From the NCBI RefSeq assembly GCF_028640845.1, contig NC_080546.1, positions 78,114,697 to 78,178,696 on the forward strand: a stretch of DNA of 64,000 bases, given 5' to 3'. Shown here piece after piece: positions 1 through 10,162 of the stretch; within the stretch, counting starts at the first letter, position 1; the number at the start of each line of letters is the position of its first letter. Source of the DNA: Ahaetulla prasina. Its lineage: Eukaryota; Chordata; Lepidosauria; Squamata; Colubridae. The notes under the pieces were generated by a model. It was not told where the DNA came from and ran no database searches. It saw nothing but the letters and a program-made list of their open reading frames with translations. A program made the position numbers and the translations under genes.

Positions 1-60
1 AAAAGAAAAAGAAAGAAAGAAAGAAAGAGGGAGGAAAGGAGGAAGGAGAGGAAGGAAGGA
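1..60. repeat. purine-rich AAAG/GGAA microsatellite
   Basis: The strand shown is almost pure A and G with imperfect GAAA then GGAA units. It directly abuts sequence closely matching 47809-48030, where a GGAA tract precedes the same segment. It is therefore probably the internal microsatellite of a copy of that larger element, cut by the window edge. Confidence 0.8.
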
Positions 61-556
61 CTACAAACCTGGCACTAGATGCAGCTTCAGAAGATAATCC
101 AGGGCTGGAAGGGACCTGGAGGTCATCTAGTCCAACCCTGCTCCAGCAGGACGTTGTTAGTGAGTTTCTGTCTTTTGATCCCCCAGTCACATGTTTACAT
201 AGCCACGCCCACCCAGTCACATGACATCCCCCACCAAGCCACGGCACCAAGCCACGCCCACAGAACCAGTAGGGAAAAAATTTAGATTTCAGAGCTGCCC
301 TACTATTTATCTTTGGACAGTTGAGGGGTGAAATGTAAAATTTGTTACTATGGTTCTATGGGTGTGGCTTTGGGGGGGGTAATGTGACTGAGTGGGCGTG
401 GCCAACTTTTTTTTTTTACCTTTAAAAGCATTTTTTCTACAACCTCTTCGTGCGGCTCAGCTGGGGATGGGGGATTTTTGCTACCAGTTCTCTGAACCAC
501 CTGCCGCCATTGCTACCGGATTGGACGATCCGGTCTGAACCGGGAGCATTTCACCC
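61..556. mobile_element. rearranged hAT-like MITE copy (relative of 47379-48035)
   Basis: Positions 61-290 match the right half of the 657-bp element at 47379-48035, including a CR1-like stretch (GGTCATCTAGTCCAACCCTG) and the GAACCAGTAGG end. Positions 472-556 are the reverse complement of that element's left end and finish in GCATTTCACCCCTGG. The two ends are not in simple order, so this is a mosaic or two overlapping copies. No clean target duplication is visible because the left end lies at or beyond the window edge. Confidence 0.6.
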
Positions 557-1075
557 CTGGGACAGTTGCAGCCAGGCCTCGTACACCTTGACACCTGCCT
601 TGCCAGCCCATTTCTTCTGCAGCCGGCAAGGCTTTCCTGATGGCCTCTGCAACCAATAACGGACTAGCTCCTTGCCAGCCGCACAAGAAGTTCCTGAAGG
701 CCTCTGACAGCGAAAAGGAGGCCGGGGGGGTGATGTGCGCAAGTGAGATGAGTCAGTGGACGACATCCCCTCACCCCGAAAATAAGACCTGGTGCCTTTT
801 TTTTTTTGGGCAAAAAACAACAACATTAGCATGATAAATGTAATGAATATGATTATTGTTTTTTATTAAAATGAAAGCAAAAATGAATTAAAGTATTAAT
901 CTGGATAAGAGATGAGGGGTAAAAAGGAAATGTCTTTTTAAAAAAATATAATGGTGGCATGATTAGAATGGAGATTGAAATCAGAAGGAGGGGATTATTA
1001 ATATACACATTTTTATATAATCAGATAAAACCAATAATGAAAGACTATAGTTATACACAAATATGTGTATTAACA
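557..1075. other. no gene seen; AT-rich spacer
   Basis: Short frames on both strands have no recognisable domain. There is a T-tract near 800 and AT-rich sequence after 830. I see no splice-site pair, RNA gene or transposon end that I can defend. Confidence 0.5.
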
Positions 1076-1077
1076 TA

Positions 1078-1427
1078 GGGACGTGGTGGCTAAGACGCTG
1101 AGCTTGTCGATCGAAAGGTCAGCAGTTCAGTGGTTCAAATCCCTAGTGCCGCGTAACAGGGTGACCTCCCATTACTTGTCCCAGCTTCTGCCAACTTAGC
1201 AGTTCGAAAGCACGTAAAAAATGCAAGTAGAAAAATAGGGACCACCTTTGGTAGGAAGGTAACAGCATTCCATGCGCCTTTGGCATTTAGTCATGCCGGC
1301 CACATGACCACAGAGATATCTTTGGACAGTGCTGGCTCTTTGATTTTGAAACAGAGATGAGCACTGTCCCCTAGAATTGGGATTGACTAGCACATATGTG
1401 CGAGGGGAACCTTTAACTTTACTTATG
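1078..1427 (+). mobile_element. tRNA-derived SINE (long-body squamate family)
   Basis: It has a tRNA-like head with a box A-like GTGGCTAAGACGC and a box B-like GGTTCAAATCCC. A long body follows (CTTCTGCCAACTTAGCAGTTCG, then GCCGGCCACATGACCAC), ending in ACATATGTGCGAGGGGAACC and a simple tail resembling ACCTTT units. Three more copies in the window share the body: 27944-28294 (-), 50444-50790 (-) and 50993-51277 (+). The family is squamate-typical; I do not give a database name. Confidence 0.85.
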
Positions 1428-2022
1428 TGTATGAATAGTAGAATTAGGTAAGTCTGAGGACGTAACGAATGTGATTAATGTTATTATTCTTATTTGCACC
1501 AAAATGTATGATACCCAGGTGCCACTGTCCACACATTGATGTGTATATGTAAAATAAAATTTAAAAAAAAACTTGAGGGGTGGGGGAAGAAGTAGAAGAA
1601 ATGGACACAGTTCTCGAGGTGGCATTCGAACAATAAGGAATCAGCTAAAGTCGTATTTCCCATTTGTTGATGCAGCCTAAAATTCTTGCTTGCTTTTCCG
1701 CAGTACGTTCTTACTGCTGACTCACATCCACTCTGCAATTAATTAGTATTCCAAGCTCTTTGTCACAAGTACCAACCCAAGCATGCTGCGTTCGATACCT
1801 GTGCACTGGATTTCTGTTTCCAAAATGCACATATTGGATTTAGTCCTGCTACATTTCATTTGCCTGCCCCAGAAAAGATAATAAGCGATGTTAAGGGTTT
1901 AAGTTTTAACGGTTTTTTTTTTATAACCGTTAGCCAGTGATTTACAGGATATGGTAGACAAGCAGCCAAATCAATAATATTTTCTGCATAACAAAATATG
2001 CATATCTTCCGGGAAGTACATG
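1428..2022. other. no gene seen
   Basis: Contains an A-tract near 1560 and otherwise ordinary mixed sequence. Short minus-strand frames lack recognisable motifs. Confidence 0.4.
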
Positions 2023-2385
2023 TGGTCCTTGACATACGACCGCAGTTGATCCCAACGTTTCTGTTGCTAAGCGAGACATTTGCTAAGCGGGTTTTGCCCC
2101 ATTTCACCAGCTTTCTCGCCACAGTTACTAAGCGAAGCACTGTAGTTGATAAGTCAGTAACCCGGCTGTTAAATGAATCTGGCTTCGTCACAAAAAGGGG
2201 ATCATGTGACCCCAGGACACTGCAACCGTCGTACGTATGAACCACTGGCCAAGCTTCTGAGTTTTGATCACGTGATCGTAGGGATGCTGCAAAGGTCGTA
2301 ACTGTTAGTCATAAGTCAGTTTTTCAGTGTCGTAACTCTGAGCGAGTTCACTAAACAAACTGTTATAAGTCGAGGACTACTTGCA
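2023..2385 (+). mobile_element. Tc1/mariner-like MITE (GTCCTCGACTTAYGAC family)
   Basis: It starts with GTCCTTGACATACGACC and ends with the inverse-complementary AAGTCGAGGACTACTTG. The interior is family-typical: TGCTAAGCGAGACATTTG, GATCATGTGACCCC and TTTTGATCACGTGATCG. Better-preserved copies at 57501-57904 and 26824-27380 are bounded by TA, which is why I assign the family to a TA-inserting superfamily. It has no coding capacity. Confidence 0.75.
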
Positions 2386-2403
2386 ATTGGCTCTCCTGCC
2401 ATG

Positions 2404-2520
2404 GGAAATAGAATAGAATAGAATAGAATTTTATTGGCCAAGTGTGATTGAACACACAAGGAATTTGTCTTGGTGCATATGCTCTCAGTGTACATAAAAG
2501 AAAAGATACCTTCATCAAGA
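2404..2520 (-). mobile_element. 3' tail of Rex1/CR1-L3-like LINE with AATAG repeat
   Basis: On the minus strand this is the LINE 3' end (ATACAAG-type segment, GTGTTCAATCACACTTGGCC, then AATAAAATTC) followed by a few TTCTA units. It is the same tail seen intact at 53750-53850. The copy is 5'-truncated to about 100 bp. Confidence 0.85.
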
Positions 2521-2582
2521 TCTCAGGATCTCTAAGGCTCTTACATCTTGCACAAGAGCATGATGAGGGCTAAGGAGCTAGT

Positions 2583-3147
2583 GTTTTGGTCCACCAGCAG
2601 CCTGCGGAGCTGGCAATGAAGTCAGACAGCGATGAGGCTGAGGTGAGGCCAGGGCCATCAGGGAATGAGGTGCAGACTCCAGAGCCTCCAGAGCCTGATA
2701 GTAGTGAGGCAGAGGAACAGGAAGAGCCTGTTCCTAATGCACGCATGAGAAGAGCTGCCAGAAGGCAAGAGCAGCTCAAGCAGAGAGGACAACTCGGGAG
2801 TAAGGCCAAGAGATGATTGGCCCCTCCCATAAGGCTTAAAACAGACCAGCAATGCCATTTGGGCTTTGCCAGAAAACAACGTTGGCGGCTTCGTCTTCTT
2901 CTTCATCTACGTCTTGCATTTATTTTTGTGACTTCTGAACGTTTGCCAAGAAAGGCCTTTGGCAGTTTGCCTAATTGGACCAAGGTTTGCGATAGGTTTA
3001 CTGAGGAATTTGTGTTGAGCGGAATTTGCTTTAATTTAGTTGAACCACGCTGGGAATGAAGCAATTCTCAGCTGTTCGGATAAAGTTTTTTTGTTTTTTT
3101 CACGGACTGAGTTTCCTACTACCTACTTGAGCCTTGGTCACAACACC
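2583..3147 (+). mobile_element. probable solo LTR with acidic frame in its 5' part
   Basis: The stretch begins TGTTTTGG and ends GGTCACAACA, so it has TG...CA ends. An open frame at 2586-2816 gives a 76-residue acidic product with a PGPSGNE motif and an Arg/Gln-rich C-terminus. The two clearer solo LTRs (26223-26749 and 48324-48872) carry frames of the same style with PQPGPS and an Arg/Gln-rich end. A TTAAAA box near 2830 and ATAAAG near 3080 fit promoter and polyadenylation signals. Flanking pentamers do not match well, so the boundaries are tentative. Confidence 0.5.
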
Positions 3148-3163
3148 TAAAAGAAAGCAACTC

Positions 3164-3514
3164 GGGGTGAAATGCTACCGGTTTGCACCGATTCGGGTGA
3201 ACCGGTAGTGATAAAAGCTACCGATTCAGGCAAACAGGTAGTAAAAAAATGCTACCGGTTCATCCAAACCGGTATTTCCGACAATCAGTTGTGCTGCACG
3301 GTTTATATTCGCAAGAAAGCAGAAAATCCTGCTTTCTAGCAAATCTAAATTGCGCGGCGCGGCTGTTCCCCCCCTCGCTGTTCTACTTACCTTGTTAAAC
3401 CTCCTTTTTCCGCACAAAGTGTGCATTTGGCATGCATTTGCATTGTGCTTTTGGCACGCGCTGCTCATGCGCAGATAATGAACCAGTAGCAATCCGCGGT
3501 GGATTTCACCATTG
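3164..3514. mobile_element. hAT-like MITE, GAAAT/ACCGGTT type
   Basis: Left end CGGGGTGAAATGCTACCGG and right end GGATTTCACCATTG are near inverse complements. The interior carries repeated ACCGGTT/AACCGGT motifs. Flanks AAGCAAC and AGGCAAC suggest a degraded target duplication. Its inner sequence resembles the nested copy at 12699-13051 in opposite orientation. Confidence 0.65.
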
Positions 3515-4560
3515 AGGCAACCATAATTCAAAGTTAACAGAGAGTCATCAGCAGGAATCAGGATACTCTTTGGTAGCTGATTATAGGAGTTGACTTTGCA
3601 TAACTGAATTATTGAGGAACTGTTTGCTCCCCGTGACACGCCAAGCAGCATGAAGAGTTTCCCCCGTCCAATCTACTTGCAACGCAGCATGTAAACACAC
3701 AGTGTTAAGACTGTTCTGTGCGGAAAGACTGCCTGGAGGAGGCTTGTCACATAGCAAAGGTCAAAGAAATACCAAATGAATTACTGCTTCATTATGTTGC
3801 CAGGAAAGAGCCCAGCAGAGGAGGCAAAGGTATTTTCTCAGCAAACAAGAGCGAAATGTTTACCAACTAGCCATTTAACACGGGGTGTTAATAAGTCACT
3901 GTGGTTAGTTACATCATCACCCTATCGAGCACTTTATTCCAGGTCTTCTTTTAAAGTAGAGACGTTGAACGCCAGGATGACTCAAAAAAAACCTACCATT
4001 TGAAAAATTTGGCAAATAAGTCCTGTCGTTTCTGCCCCTGCTGAGATATTTAGGAAGAAAGACTCCTGACTCAATTTAGTTTAAGCGATAGGTTCTTTTA
4101 CTAAAGTTGAGTGGTTGCAGGGAATGTGAAGCTGGATCTGAATATTCCTGCGCAAAGATTATACTTTTCCCCTTGTCCCTGGCCCTTCCCCCTTGACCAG
4201 TCCATCAGCGTCCAATAGGATGCTCTTTTGATGTTTTGGGAAAGGCTAGGATGCTTGGCACCTCTCACTCCATTCCCAGGCCAGGTGTCCTTGACGGCTG
4301 GTTCATTCAGGTTTGGTACTTCTGGTTCTTCTCAATTTCTTATCCCTCCCACCACTTGTCTTCCCATTCCTAAACCCACATGTTACTATCCCAAATTTCT
4401 CCCTCCCACATCCTTGCAGTTTATGGCAGGATACCAACGAAGCGAAAAGCTGAAGATGGCGGACCTGACAAATTACACCTGCTAAGTATACAGATTTACT
4501 CCGATGCCTGTATAACAGAATAAAAACAATACCTATACAGGCAGCAACTTTTTCTAGCTG
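3515..4560. other. no gene seen; mostly unique sequence
   Basis: Includes a pyrimidine-rich stretch at 4160-4430. Frames of 75-85 residues at 3776 and 4228 have no motif I recognise. No repeated partner for this stretch was found within the window. Confidence 0.4.
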
Positions 4561-4574
4561 GGCTTTAAGAGATG

Positions 4575-5115
4575 CTTTAAGAGATTAAGAGCCTTGGTAA
4601 GGCCACACTTGGAATACTGCATTCAGTTTTGGTCGCCACGATGTAAAAAAGATGTGGAGACTCTAGAAAGAGTGCAGAGAAGAGCAACAAAGATGATTAG
4701 GGGACTGGAGGCTAAAACATATGAAGAACGGTTGCTGGAATTGGGTATGTCTAGTTTAATGAAAAGAAGGACTAGGGGAGACATGATAGCAGTGTTCCAA
4801 TATCTCAGGGGTTGCCACAAAGAAGAGGGAGTCGGGCTGTTCTCCAAAGCACTGGAGGGTAGAACAAGAAGCAATGGATGGAAACTCATCTAGGAGAGAA
4901 GCAACTTAGAGCTGAGGAGAAATTTCCTGACAGTTAGAACAATCAATCAGTGGAACAACTTGCCTGCAGAAGTTGTGAATGCTCCAACACTGGAAATTTT
5001 TAAGAAAATGTTGGATAGCCATTTGTCTGAAGTGGTGTAGGGTTTCCTGCCTGGGCAGGGGGTTGGACTATAAGACCTCCAAGGTCCCTTCCAACTCTGT
5101 TATTATTATTATGTG
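4575..5115 (+). mobile_element. CR1 LINE 3' fragment
   Basis: The frame at 4594-4893 encodes the C-terminal end of a CR1 reverse-transcriptase protein: [13 protein letters not shown], then [17 protein letters not shown] and [15 protein letters not shown]. It continues as the canonical CR1 3' end (GGTTGGACTATAAGACCTCC, then CCTTCCAACTCTGTTATT) and closes in a short ATT repeat. It is 5'-truncated and non-autonomous. Confidence 0.93.
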
Positions 5116-5404
5116 GTTAAGGGCATCTGCTGGGTTGACAAGGAGTTTAAAAAACCAAGATGGCCATCTCAATCACACAATGAATCCACCATCTTGACTT
5201 TTTGAAACCTCTTGCAGAATCTCTGAGTGTGGTGATGTTAATATAAACAACAGTGGAGAGGGTGGGGTTGAATGCTTGTCTTTTTTTCTGACCCTTCCCC
5301 ATTTGATCCTTTAGTTATTATTTTATTTGTAAAGTTTGGGATAAAGATGCTGTCTGGTTCATCCTATTTTTTGTTATACCAGTCTGGCAATGAAAATCAA
5401 ATAT

Positions 5405-5646
5405 TTTGGAATACGAGCAGTCTTCAGCCTAGGAGCAAAATTGAGCCCAAAATCTCTGTTGCTAAGCGGGATATTTGTTAAGTGAGTTTTGCCCTATTTT
5501 ACGACCTTTCTTGGCTCAGTTGTTAAGTGAATCACTGAAGTTGATAAGTTAGCAACACGGTTGTTAAGTGAATCAGGCTTCCCCAATGACTTTGCATGTC
5601 AGAAGGTCGCAAAAGGGGATCACATGACCCAGGGACACTGCAACAG

Positions 5647-5650
<4 letters not shown>
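5405..5650 (+). mobile_element. Tc1/mariner-like MITE, left part (split by L2)
   Basis: Matches the family at 2023-2385 (GTTGCTAAGCGGGATATTTG, then GGGGATCACATGACCCAGGG) up to GACACTGCAAC. Its right part resumes at 6545. The interruption holds a GAT/AAT microsatellite and an L2 LINE, so the L2 arrived later. Confidence 0.75.

Positions 5651-5735
<85 letters not shown>
5648..5735. repeat. (GAT)n(AAT)n microsatellite
   Basis: About 12 GAT units followed by about 17 AAT units, giving the poly-Asp/poly-Asn frame seen in translation. It lies at the 3' tail of the minus-strand L2 copy, where LINE tails commonly grow into simple repeats. Confidence 0.95.
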
Positions 5736-6544
5736 TTTTAATTTTTATACCGCCCTTCTCCCGAAGGACTCAGGGCGGTTAACAGCCAGATAAAATACAA
5801 TACAATATACAATAAAACCCATTTAAAAAACTTATTCAATATGGCCAAATTAAAATTATAAAAGACCTGATATAAAACCCCGTTTAAAATCCAATTTAAA
5901 ACCCATATTATGCCAGTCCTGCTCGAAAGAATAGATACGTTTTCAGCTCGCGGCGAAAGGTCCGGAGGTCGGGAAGTTGACGGAGTCCAGGAGGAAGCTC
6001 ATTCCAGAGGGTAGGTGCCCCCACAGAGAAGGCTCTCCCCCTGGGGGTCGCCAGCCGACATTGTTTGGCTGACGGCACCCTGAGGAGACCCTCTCTATGG
6101 GAGCGTACCGGTCGGTGGGAGGCATATGGTAACAGAAGGCGGTCCCGTAGATATCCGGGTCCTATGCCATGGAGCGCTTTAAAGGTGGTAACCAGCACCT
6201 TGAAGTGCATCCGGAAGACCACAGGTAGCCAGTGCAGCTTGCACAGGAGAGGTATTATATGAGAGCTACGAGTGGCTCCCTCTATCACCCGCACAGCTGC
6301 ATTCTGGACCAACTGGAGCCTCCAGGTGCTCCTCAAGGGGAGCCCCATGTAGAGAGCATTGCAATAGTCTAGGCAAGAAGTGACGAGGGCATGAGTGACC
6401 GTGCATAGGGAATCCCGGTCTAGAAAGGGGCGCAACTGGCGAACCAGGCGTACCTGGTAAAAAGCTCTCCTGGAGACGGTCGCCAAATGATCTTCAAAAG
6501 ACAACCGTCCATCCAGGAGAATGCCTAGATTGCGCACCCTCTCA
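5735..6544 (-). mobile_element. L2 LINE, 3' part with uninterrupted frame 6537-5908
   Basis: The minus-strand frame 6537-5908 (209 residues) encodes the C-terminus of an L2-type reverse transcriptase: NLGILLDGRLSFEDHL, then SCLDYCNALYMGLP and LHWLPVVFRMHFKVL, ending with LRQLPDLRTFRRELKTYLF. No stops interrupt it, so it is fairly young. It lacks the catalytic RT motifs (5'-truncated). The 3' end forms the hairpin-like CCGCCCTGAGTCCTTCGGGAG tail, which is shared with SINEs at 13478 and 27585. It is inserted in a Tc1/mariner-like MITE. Confidence 0.92.
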
Positions 6545-6715
6545 TGGATATGAGTCAGTTGCCAAGTGTCTGAATTTTTGTCACGTGACCATGGGGATGC
6601 TGCAACGGTCGTAAGTGTGAAAAACGGTCATAAGTCATTTTTGCAGTGCTGTTGTAACTTTGAATGGTCACTAAATGAACTGTTGTAAGTGGAGGATTTC
6701 CTGTAAGTGGAGGAT
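6545..6715 (+). mobile_element. Tc1/mariner-like MITE, right part
   Basis: Continues the MITE that begins near 5405: GAGTCAGTTGCCAAGTGTCTG, GTCACGTGACCATGGGGATG, then AACTGTTGTAAGTGGAGGAT. The L2 copy separates the halves. Confidence 0.75.
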
Positions 6716-6937
6716 TTGTCCAACATTAGTAATGAAGCAAAGCAGGAGATGCTTAGAGCAAGCAACTCTACAATTTACTTAGGCTTATATACTGAACAAG
6801 TATTTACTTTTTATTTGTTTGACAGCTGGGAACTAGCGCAGCTTTGGAACGATAACTGATTTCTATTTTAGGTCCACAAAGAATGGAAAACATCATCCTT
6901 CATGGATAATTAACCTATGAGCATATTTGTGCAGTCA

Positions 6938-6989
6938 AAAAAAAAGAAGAAGAAGAAAAAGGAAGGAAGGAAGGAAGAATGAAAGAAAG

Positions 6990-7039
<50 letters not shown>

Positions 7040-7062
7040 GAAGAAAGAAAGAAAGAAAGACA
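6938..7062. repeat. (GAAA)n/(GGAA)n microsatellite
   Basis: Long run of AAGAAAG and GGAA units. The minus-strand Ser/Phe/Leu-rich frames here are translations of the repeat, not genes. Confidence 0.95.
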
Positions 7063-7243
7063 GACAGGAACCAGTCTGAGACCTTTGCATTGCAAACAAT
7101 ACATCTATGTTGAAATCAGTAGTAAACAAGGCTAATAGAGAACAATGGTGAAGGAGCTGGGAAAAGGCCCGGCTGCTTTAAAGAATTGCAAGAAAGGACT
7201 CCATAGCACTGACGGGAGGACGGCAAGATGATGGACCCACAAA

Positions 7244-7408
7244 CTGTGGTGGGATTCAGCCGGTTCTGTCCAGATCAGGCGAACCAGTAGTGGCGACTGC
7301 AGGAGGCTCCGCCTACCCACCTGGAGGTAATGCGCGACTGCTGTGCATGCAAGAGGCGCGTGCTCACATTTGCGAACCAGTAGGGAAGGTAAGTGAATCC
7401 CATCTCTG
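7244..7408. mobile_element. hAT-like MITE with exact 8-bp target duplication
   Basis: Ends CTGTGGTGGGATTC and GAATCCCATCTCTG are inverse complements with one mismatch. Exact target duplication CCCACAAA lies at 7236-7243 and 7409-7416. The interior (CCGGTTC, GAACCAGTAG) is of the family type. Length is 165 bp and it has no coding capacity. Confidence 0.85.
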
Positions 7409-7445
7409 CCCACAAATCCCAGACATTGTTTTGGGTGGTACACGG

Positions 7446-7753
7446 CAGTGGTGGGTTTCAATTTTTTTTACTACCAGTTCTGTGGGCGTGGCTTAGTGCG
7501 CATGGCATGAGTTAGTGGGCGTGGCTTGGTGGGCGTGGCAGGGGAAGGTTACTGTAAAATCTCCATTCCCTCCCCAATCCAGTGGAAGGTTACTGCAAAA
7601 TCCTTATTTTCTCCTGATCAGCTGGGACTTGGAAGACATAGAATAGATGGGGGCGGGGCCAGTCAGAATTTTTACTACCAGTTCTCCGAACTACTTAAAA
7701 TTTCCTCTACCGGTTCTCCAGAACTGGTCAGAACCTGCTGAAACCCACCTCTG
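7446..7753. mobile_element. hAT-like MITE (GGTGGGTTTCA ends)
   Basis: Starts CAGTGGTGGGTTTCA and ends TGAAACCCACCTCTG. Flanks GTACACGG (7438-7445) and GTACACAG (7754-7761) agree at 7 of 8 bases. The interior has two AAGG(A/T)TACTG(T/C)AAAATC repeats and CTCTACCGGTTCTCCAG. It is a close relative of 14633-14902 and, inverted, of 16203-16455. Confidence 0.88.
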
Positions 7754-7988
7754 GTACACAGATGAATCCACGATGCATTCTGCTCTAAAATAACGCCAGT
7801 CTACAAATGAACAAACCGTAAAGTATATACATTTTAAAGGCGTATATACATGTCCCAAGGATAGTGTTGTTGCAGGATCCAATCTGCTTCGGTCACCTGG
7901 ATCAGAGGTTTTGCATTCTGACCTTCAGACTCATACTGGACTCATACTGGACTCATACTGGAGCCCATCTTCATGCACTCCGCTGGAG

Positions 7989-8113
7989 CAGGGGTCTCCA
8001 ACCTTGGCAACTTTAAGCCTGGAGGACTTCAACTCCCAGAATTCTCCAGCCAGCTTTGCTTTGCTGGCTGGGGAATTCTGGGAGTTGAAGTCCTCCAGGC
8101 TTAAAGACCCCTG
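7989..8113. mobile_element. palindromic hAT-like MITE (foldback)
   Basis: Left arm CAGGGGTCTCCAACCTTGGC with GGACTTCAACTCCCAGAATT; right arm the inverse complement ending AGACCCCTG, but missing about 15 bp of the arm. Both arms meet at GCTTTGCTTTGCTGGC. Unusually, the inverted repeat continues outside the element: ATGCACTCCGCT at about 7974 and AGCGGAGTGCAT at about 8118. Confidence 0.85.
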
Positions 8114-8473
8114 CTCTAGCGGAGTGCATACTTTGAGCTATTCTGTGTGTGGTATTTCTATGGTGCCTGTTGTGTATGTGGCTTTCTAGAAGGGCCCCTT
8201 CATCAGTCAACGGGGGGTGCTGATTTACCACCAGCTTATCAAGTACTTAGGAGGCGAGGGCTTGGGCAGCACAAGCAGAACAACTTAATAACCAGGCATC
8301 AACGTCCCAATCAACATCTAAAAAAGCCGCATACAATAGGCACCGTATAAATACCACACATAGAACAGCCCAAGGCGCACACTCTGCCAGAGAGAAGTTC
8401 CCTGAGGATGGGCTCCAGCACGTATCCGAAAGCTCGGAAGACAAAACCCCTGGTCCCGGGTGACTGAGCCAGT

Positions 8474-8627
8474 TTGGATACTGCAATCTCCTGTTTCCCC
8501 CAAAATAAGACATCCCCTGATAATAAGCCCAATCGCGCTTTTCAGCGCATGGCAAGAAGGCCAAGCGCTTATTTCAAGGTTCAAAAAAATATAAGACAGG
8601 GTCTTATTTTCGGGAAAACACGGTACT
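8474..8627. mobile_element. MITE-like element with AAATAAGAC inverted ends
   Basis: Left side has CCCCCAAAATAAGACATCC and the right side has AGGGTCTTATTTTCGGG, which are inverse complements with mismatches. An inner pair GCCCAATCGCGC/AGCGCTTATT adds partial symmetry. Superfamily not determined and no target duplication found. Confidence 0.6.
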
Positions 8628-9100
8628 TTCTTTAAAAAAAACCCCACAATCCTTAAAGTTATACCCACAAGCCATTCAGACTGCAGTACGAGTACTCGTT
8701 ATTATTTCATTATGATATTTCAGATGTTGGATAATTATGAGACGTGCCCGAAACTACCAGCCATTTTTGTGCATTGGACATTTCAGCATTGCTGAATGCC
8801 GATGTTCATCTGTTCGTTCCCGATGGCTTTTCAGAAGAATTAACCTCTGCGATAGATCTCTTTACTTCGGCAGAACAAATGCCGGTTCAAGTACCTTCTT
8901 TGTTCCTCTGTTTATTAACCTCCTGGCAAGTCACATCATTTGCCTTAATTAGATATGATTTGGCCTACTGCAAGCAGGCTGTTCAATTGTTGTTTCAGGA
9001 AATACAAAACAAAATTGTAAATAATTCAGATATAATAGGGGAATGGCATCTGGGTCCTTATTTAGTTCCATCAGTAATGTTTTCTACTACTACTATTACT
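8628..9100. other. unassigned; open frame 8744-9373 of unknown nature
   Basis: A plus-strand frame starting at 8744 stays open for 209 codons. Its last 85 or so codons run into the transposon at 9109. The first 120 residues (e.g. YCKQAVQLLFQEIQNKI) have no motif I recognise. It may be a decayed element or chance. Confidence 0.3.
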
Positions 9101-9108
9101 ACCACTCA

Positions 9109-9526
9109 GGGATGGGCTTCAAAATTTTTAGCAAGGGGTTCTCTGCCCGATTGCTGGGGGCGTGGCCCTGGTGGGTGTGGCCTAGTCAGCCTCCTGCACC
9201 ATGGTGTGGAGGGGCATTTTTGCCCTACCCAGGCTCTGGAGGCTTTCCTCGAACCTCTGGGAGGGCGAAAAAGGCCTCCCCATGCTCTGGAGGCCCTCTG
9301 GCCTATTTCTGGCCTTCCCGAACTTCCGGTAGGCCTGTTTTTCGCCCTCCCTGAGCCTCCAGATGCGGCCTAAACTTACCTGCATCTAAAATGGGCCATG
9401 TGGGGACTCCTGGGAGGGCGGGGTGGGATGGGAGGGGCCAACCAGGAGTGAGATTTGGGGGTTCTCCGAACTGCACAGAATCTTAGCTAGAGGTTCTCCC
9501 GAACCCCTGGGAACCCGCAGCAGCCG
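9109..9526. mobile_element. hAT-like MITE with GC-rich interior
   Basis: Left end CAGGGATGGGCTTCAAAATT and right end AGCCGACCCCTG resemble the ends of 37234-37634. The interior contains GGGTTCTC...GCCCTGGTGGG and Cys/Gly/Pro-rich translations from GGCCTCC repeats. Flanks are ACT/ATT simple sequence, so a target duplication cannot be judged. Confidence 0.65.
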
Positions 9527-9700
9527 ACCCCTGCTACTGCTACTATTATTATTCTTTTAAAAAGGAAGGCAATCCAACTGTGAAGATACCCAGACTGTTT
9601 TCAGAGAATAATAACAAAGAAAGAAGTTCTTCTTTGCAGGATTCTCTTCAGGCTTGTTCCACAAACGCTTTCCTTCCTGGAAATCAACTTTGCTCTAGAC

Positions 9701-9886
9701 CGGGGTTCGCAACCTTTTCTTCATCATGGACAACCCCCCCCCCTTTTAAATGCCTTTTGTGGTCACGGACCCGCAAGACTTAACTCAAGATTTAAATCAT
9801 AACAATTTCGTCAAGCCTTCATGGACCTCCTGTGACAATATCACGGCCTCTCTAGGGGATCCAAGGACCATAGATTAAAAGCACTG
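9701..9886. mobile_element. hAT-like element sharing a target site with its neighbour
   Basis: Starts CGGGGTTCGCAACC after CTCTAGAC (9693-9700) and ends AAAAGCACTG before GTCTAGAC (9887-9894). The duplications match at 7 of 8 bases. The right duplication is also the left duplication of the next element. Confidence 0.65.
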
Positions 9887-9894
9887 GTCTAGAC

Positions 9895-10024
9895 CAGGGG
9901 TCTCCAACCTTGGCAACTTTAAGACTTGTGGACTTCAACTCCTAGATCAGCCAGCAAAGCTGGCTGAGGAATTCTGGGAGTTGAAGTCCACAAGTCTTAA
10001 AGTTGCCAAGGTTGGAGACCCCTG
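9895..10024. mobile_element. palindromic hAT-like MITE with exact 8-bp target duplication
   Basis: Nearly perfect 130-bp foldback: CAGGGGTCTCCAACCTTGGC on the left, GCCAAGGTTGGAGACCCCTG on the right, centre CAGCAAAGCTGGCTG. Exact target duplication GTCTAGAC at 9887-9894 and 10025-10032. It fits the nTCTAGAn preference known for hAT elements of the Charlie type. Confidence 0.93.
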
Positions 10025-10162
10025 GTCTAGACTGTTTTCTTTTAGAAAACTACTGAATTACCTTCTTTTCTTTTCTTGCCCATTTTATTTTGGAACAATG
10101 GTATAAATACATTTTAAATCATTAACACATAAGCATTTAATAACCCAAGCCACTTTTCTGCT

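Noticed and set aside
1078..1170. tRNA gene
   Set aside because: Box A and B-like sequences belong to SINE heads; no cloverleaf with proper acceptor stem. Same for 13478, 27585 and 33661.
6910..7129. Ser/Phe/Leu-rich minus-strand open frames
   Set aside because: Translation of a GAAA microsatellite; same for Pro/Ser/Leu and Glu/Gly/Arg/Lys frames at 20403, 23498, 29450, 42270, 43230 and 47720.
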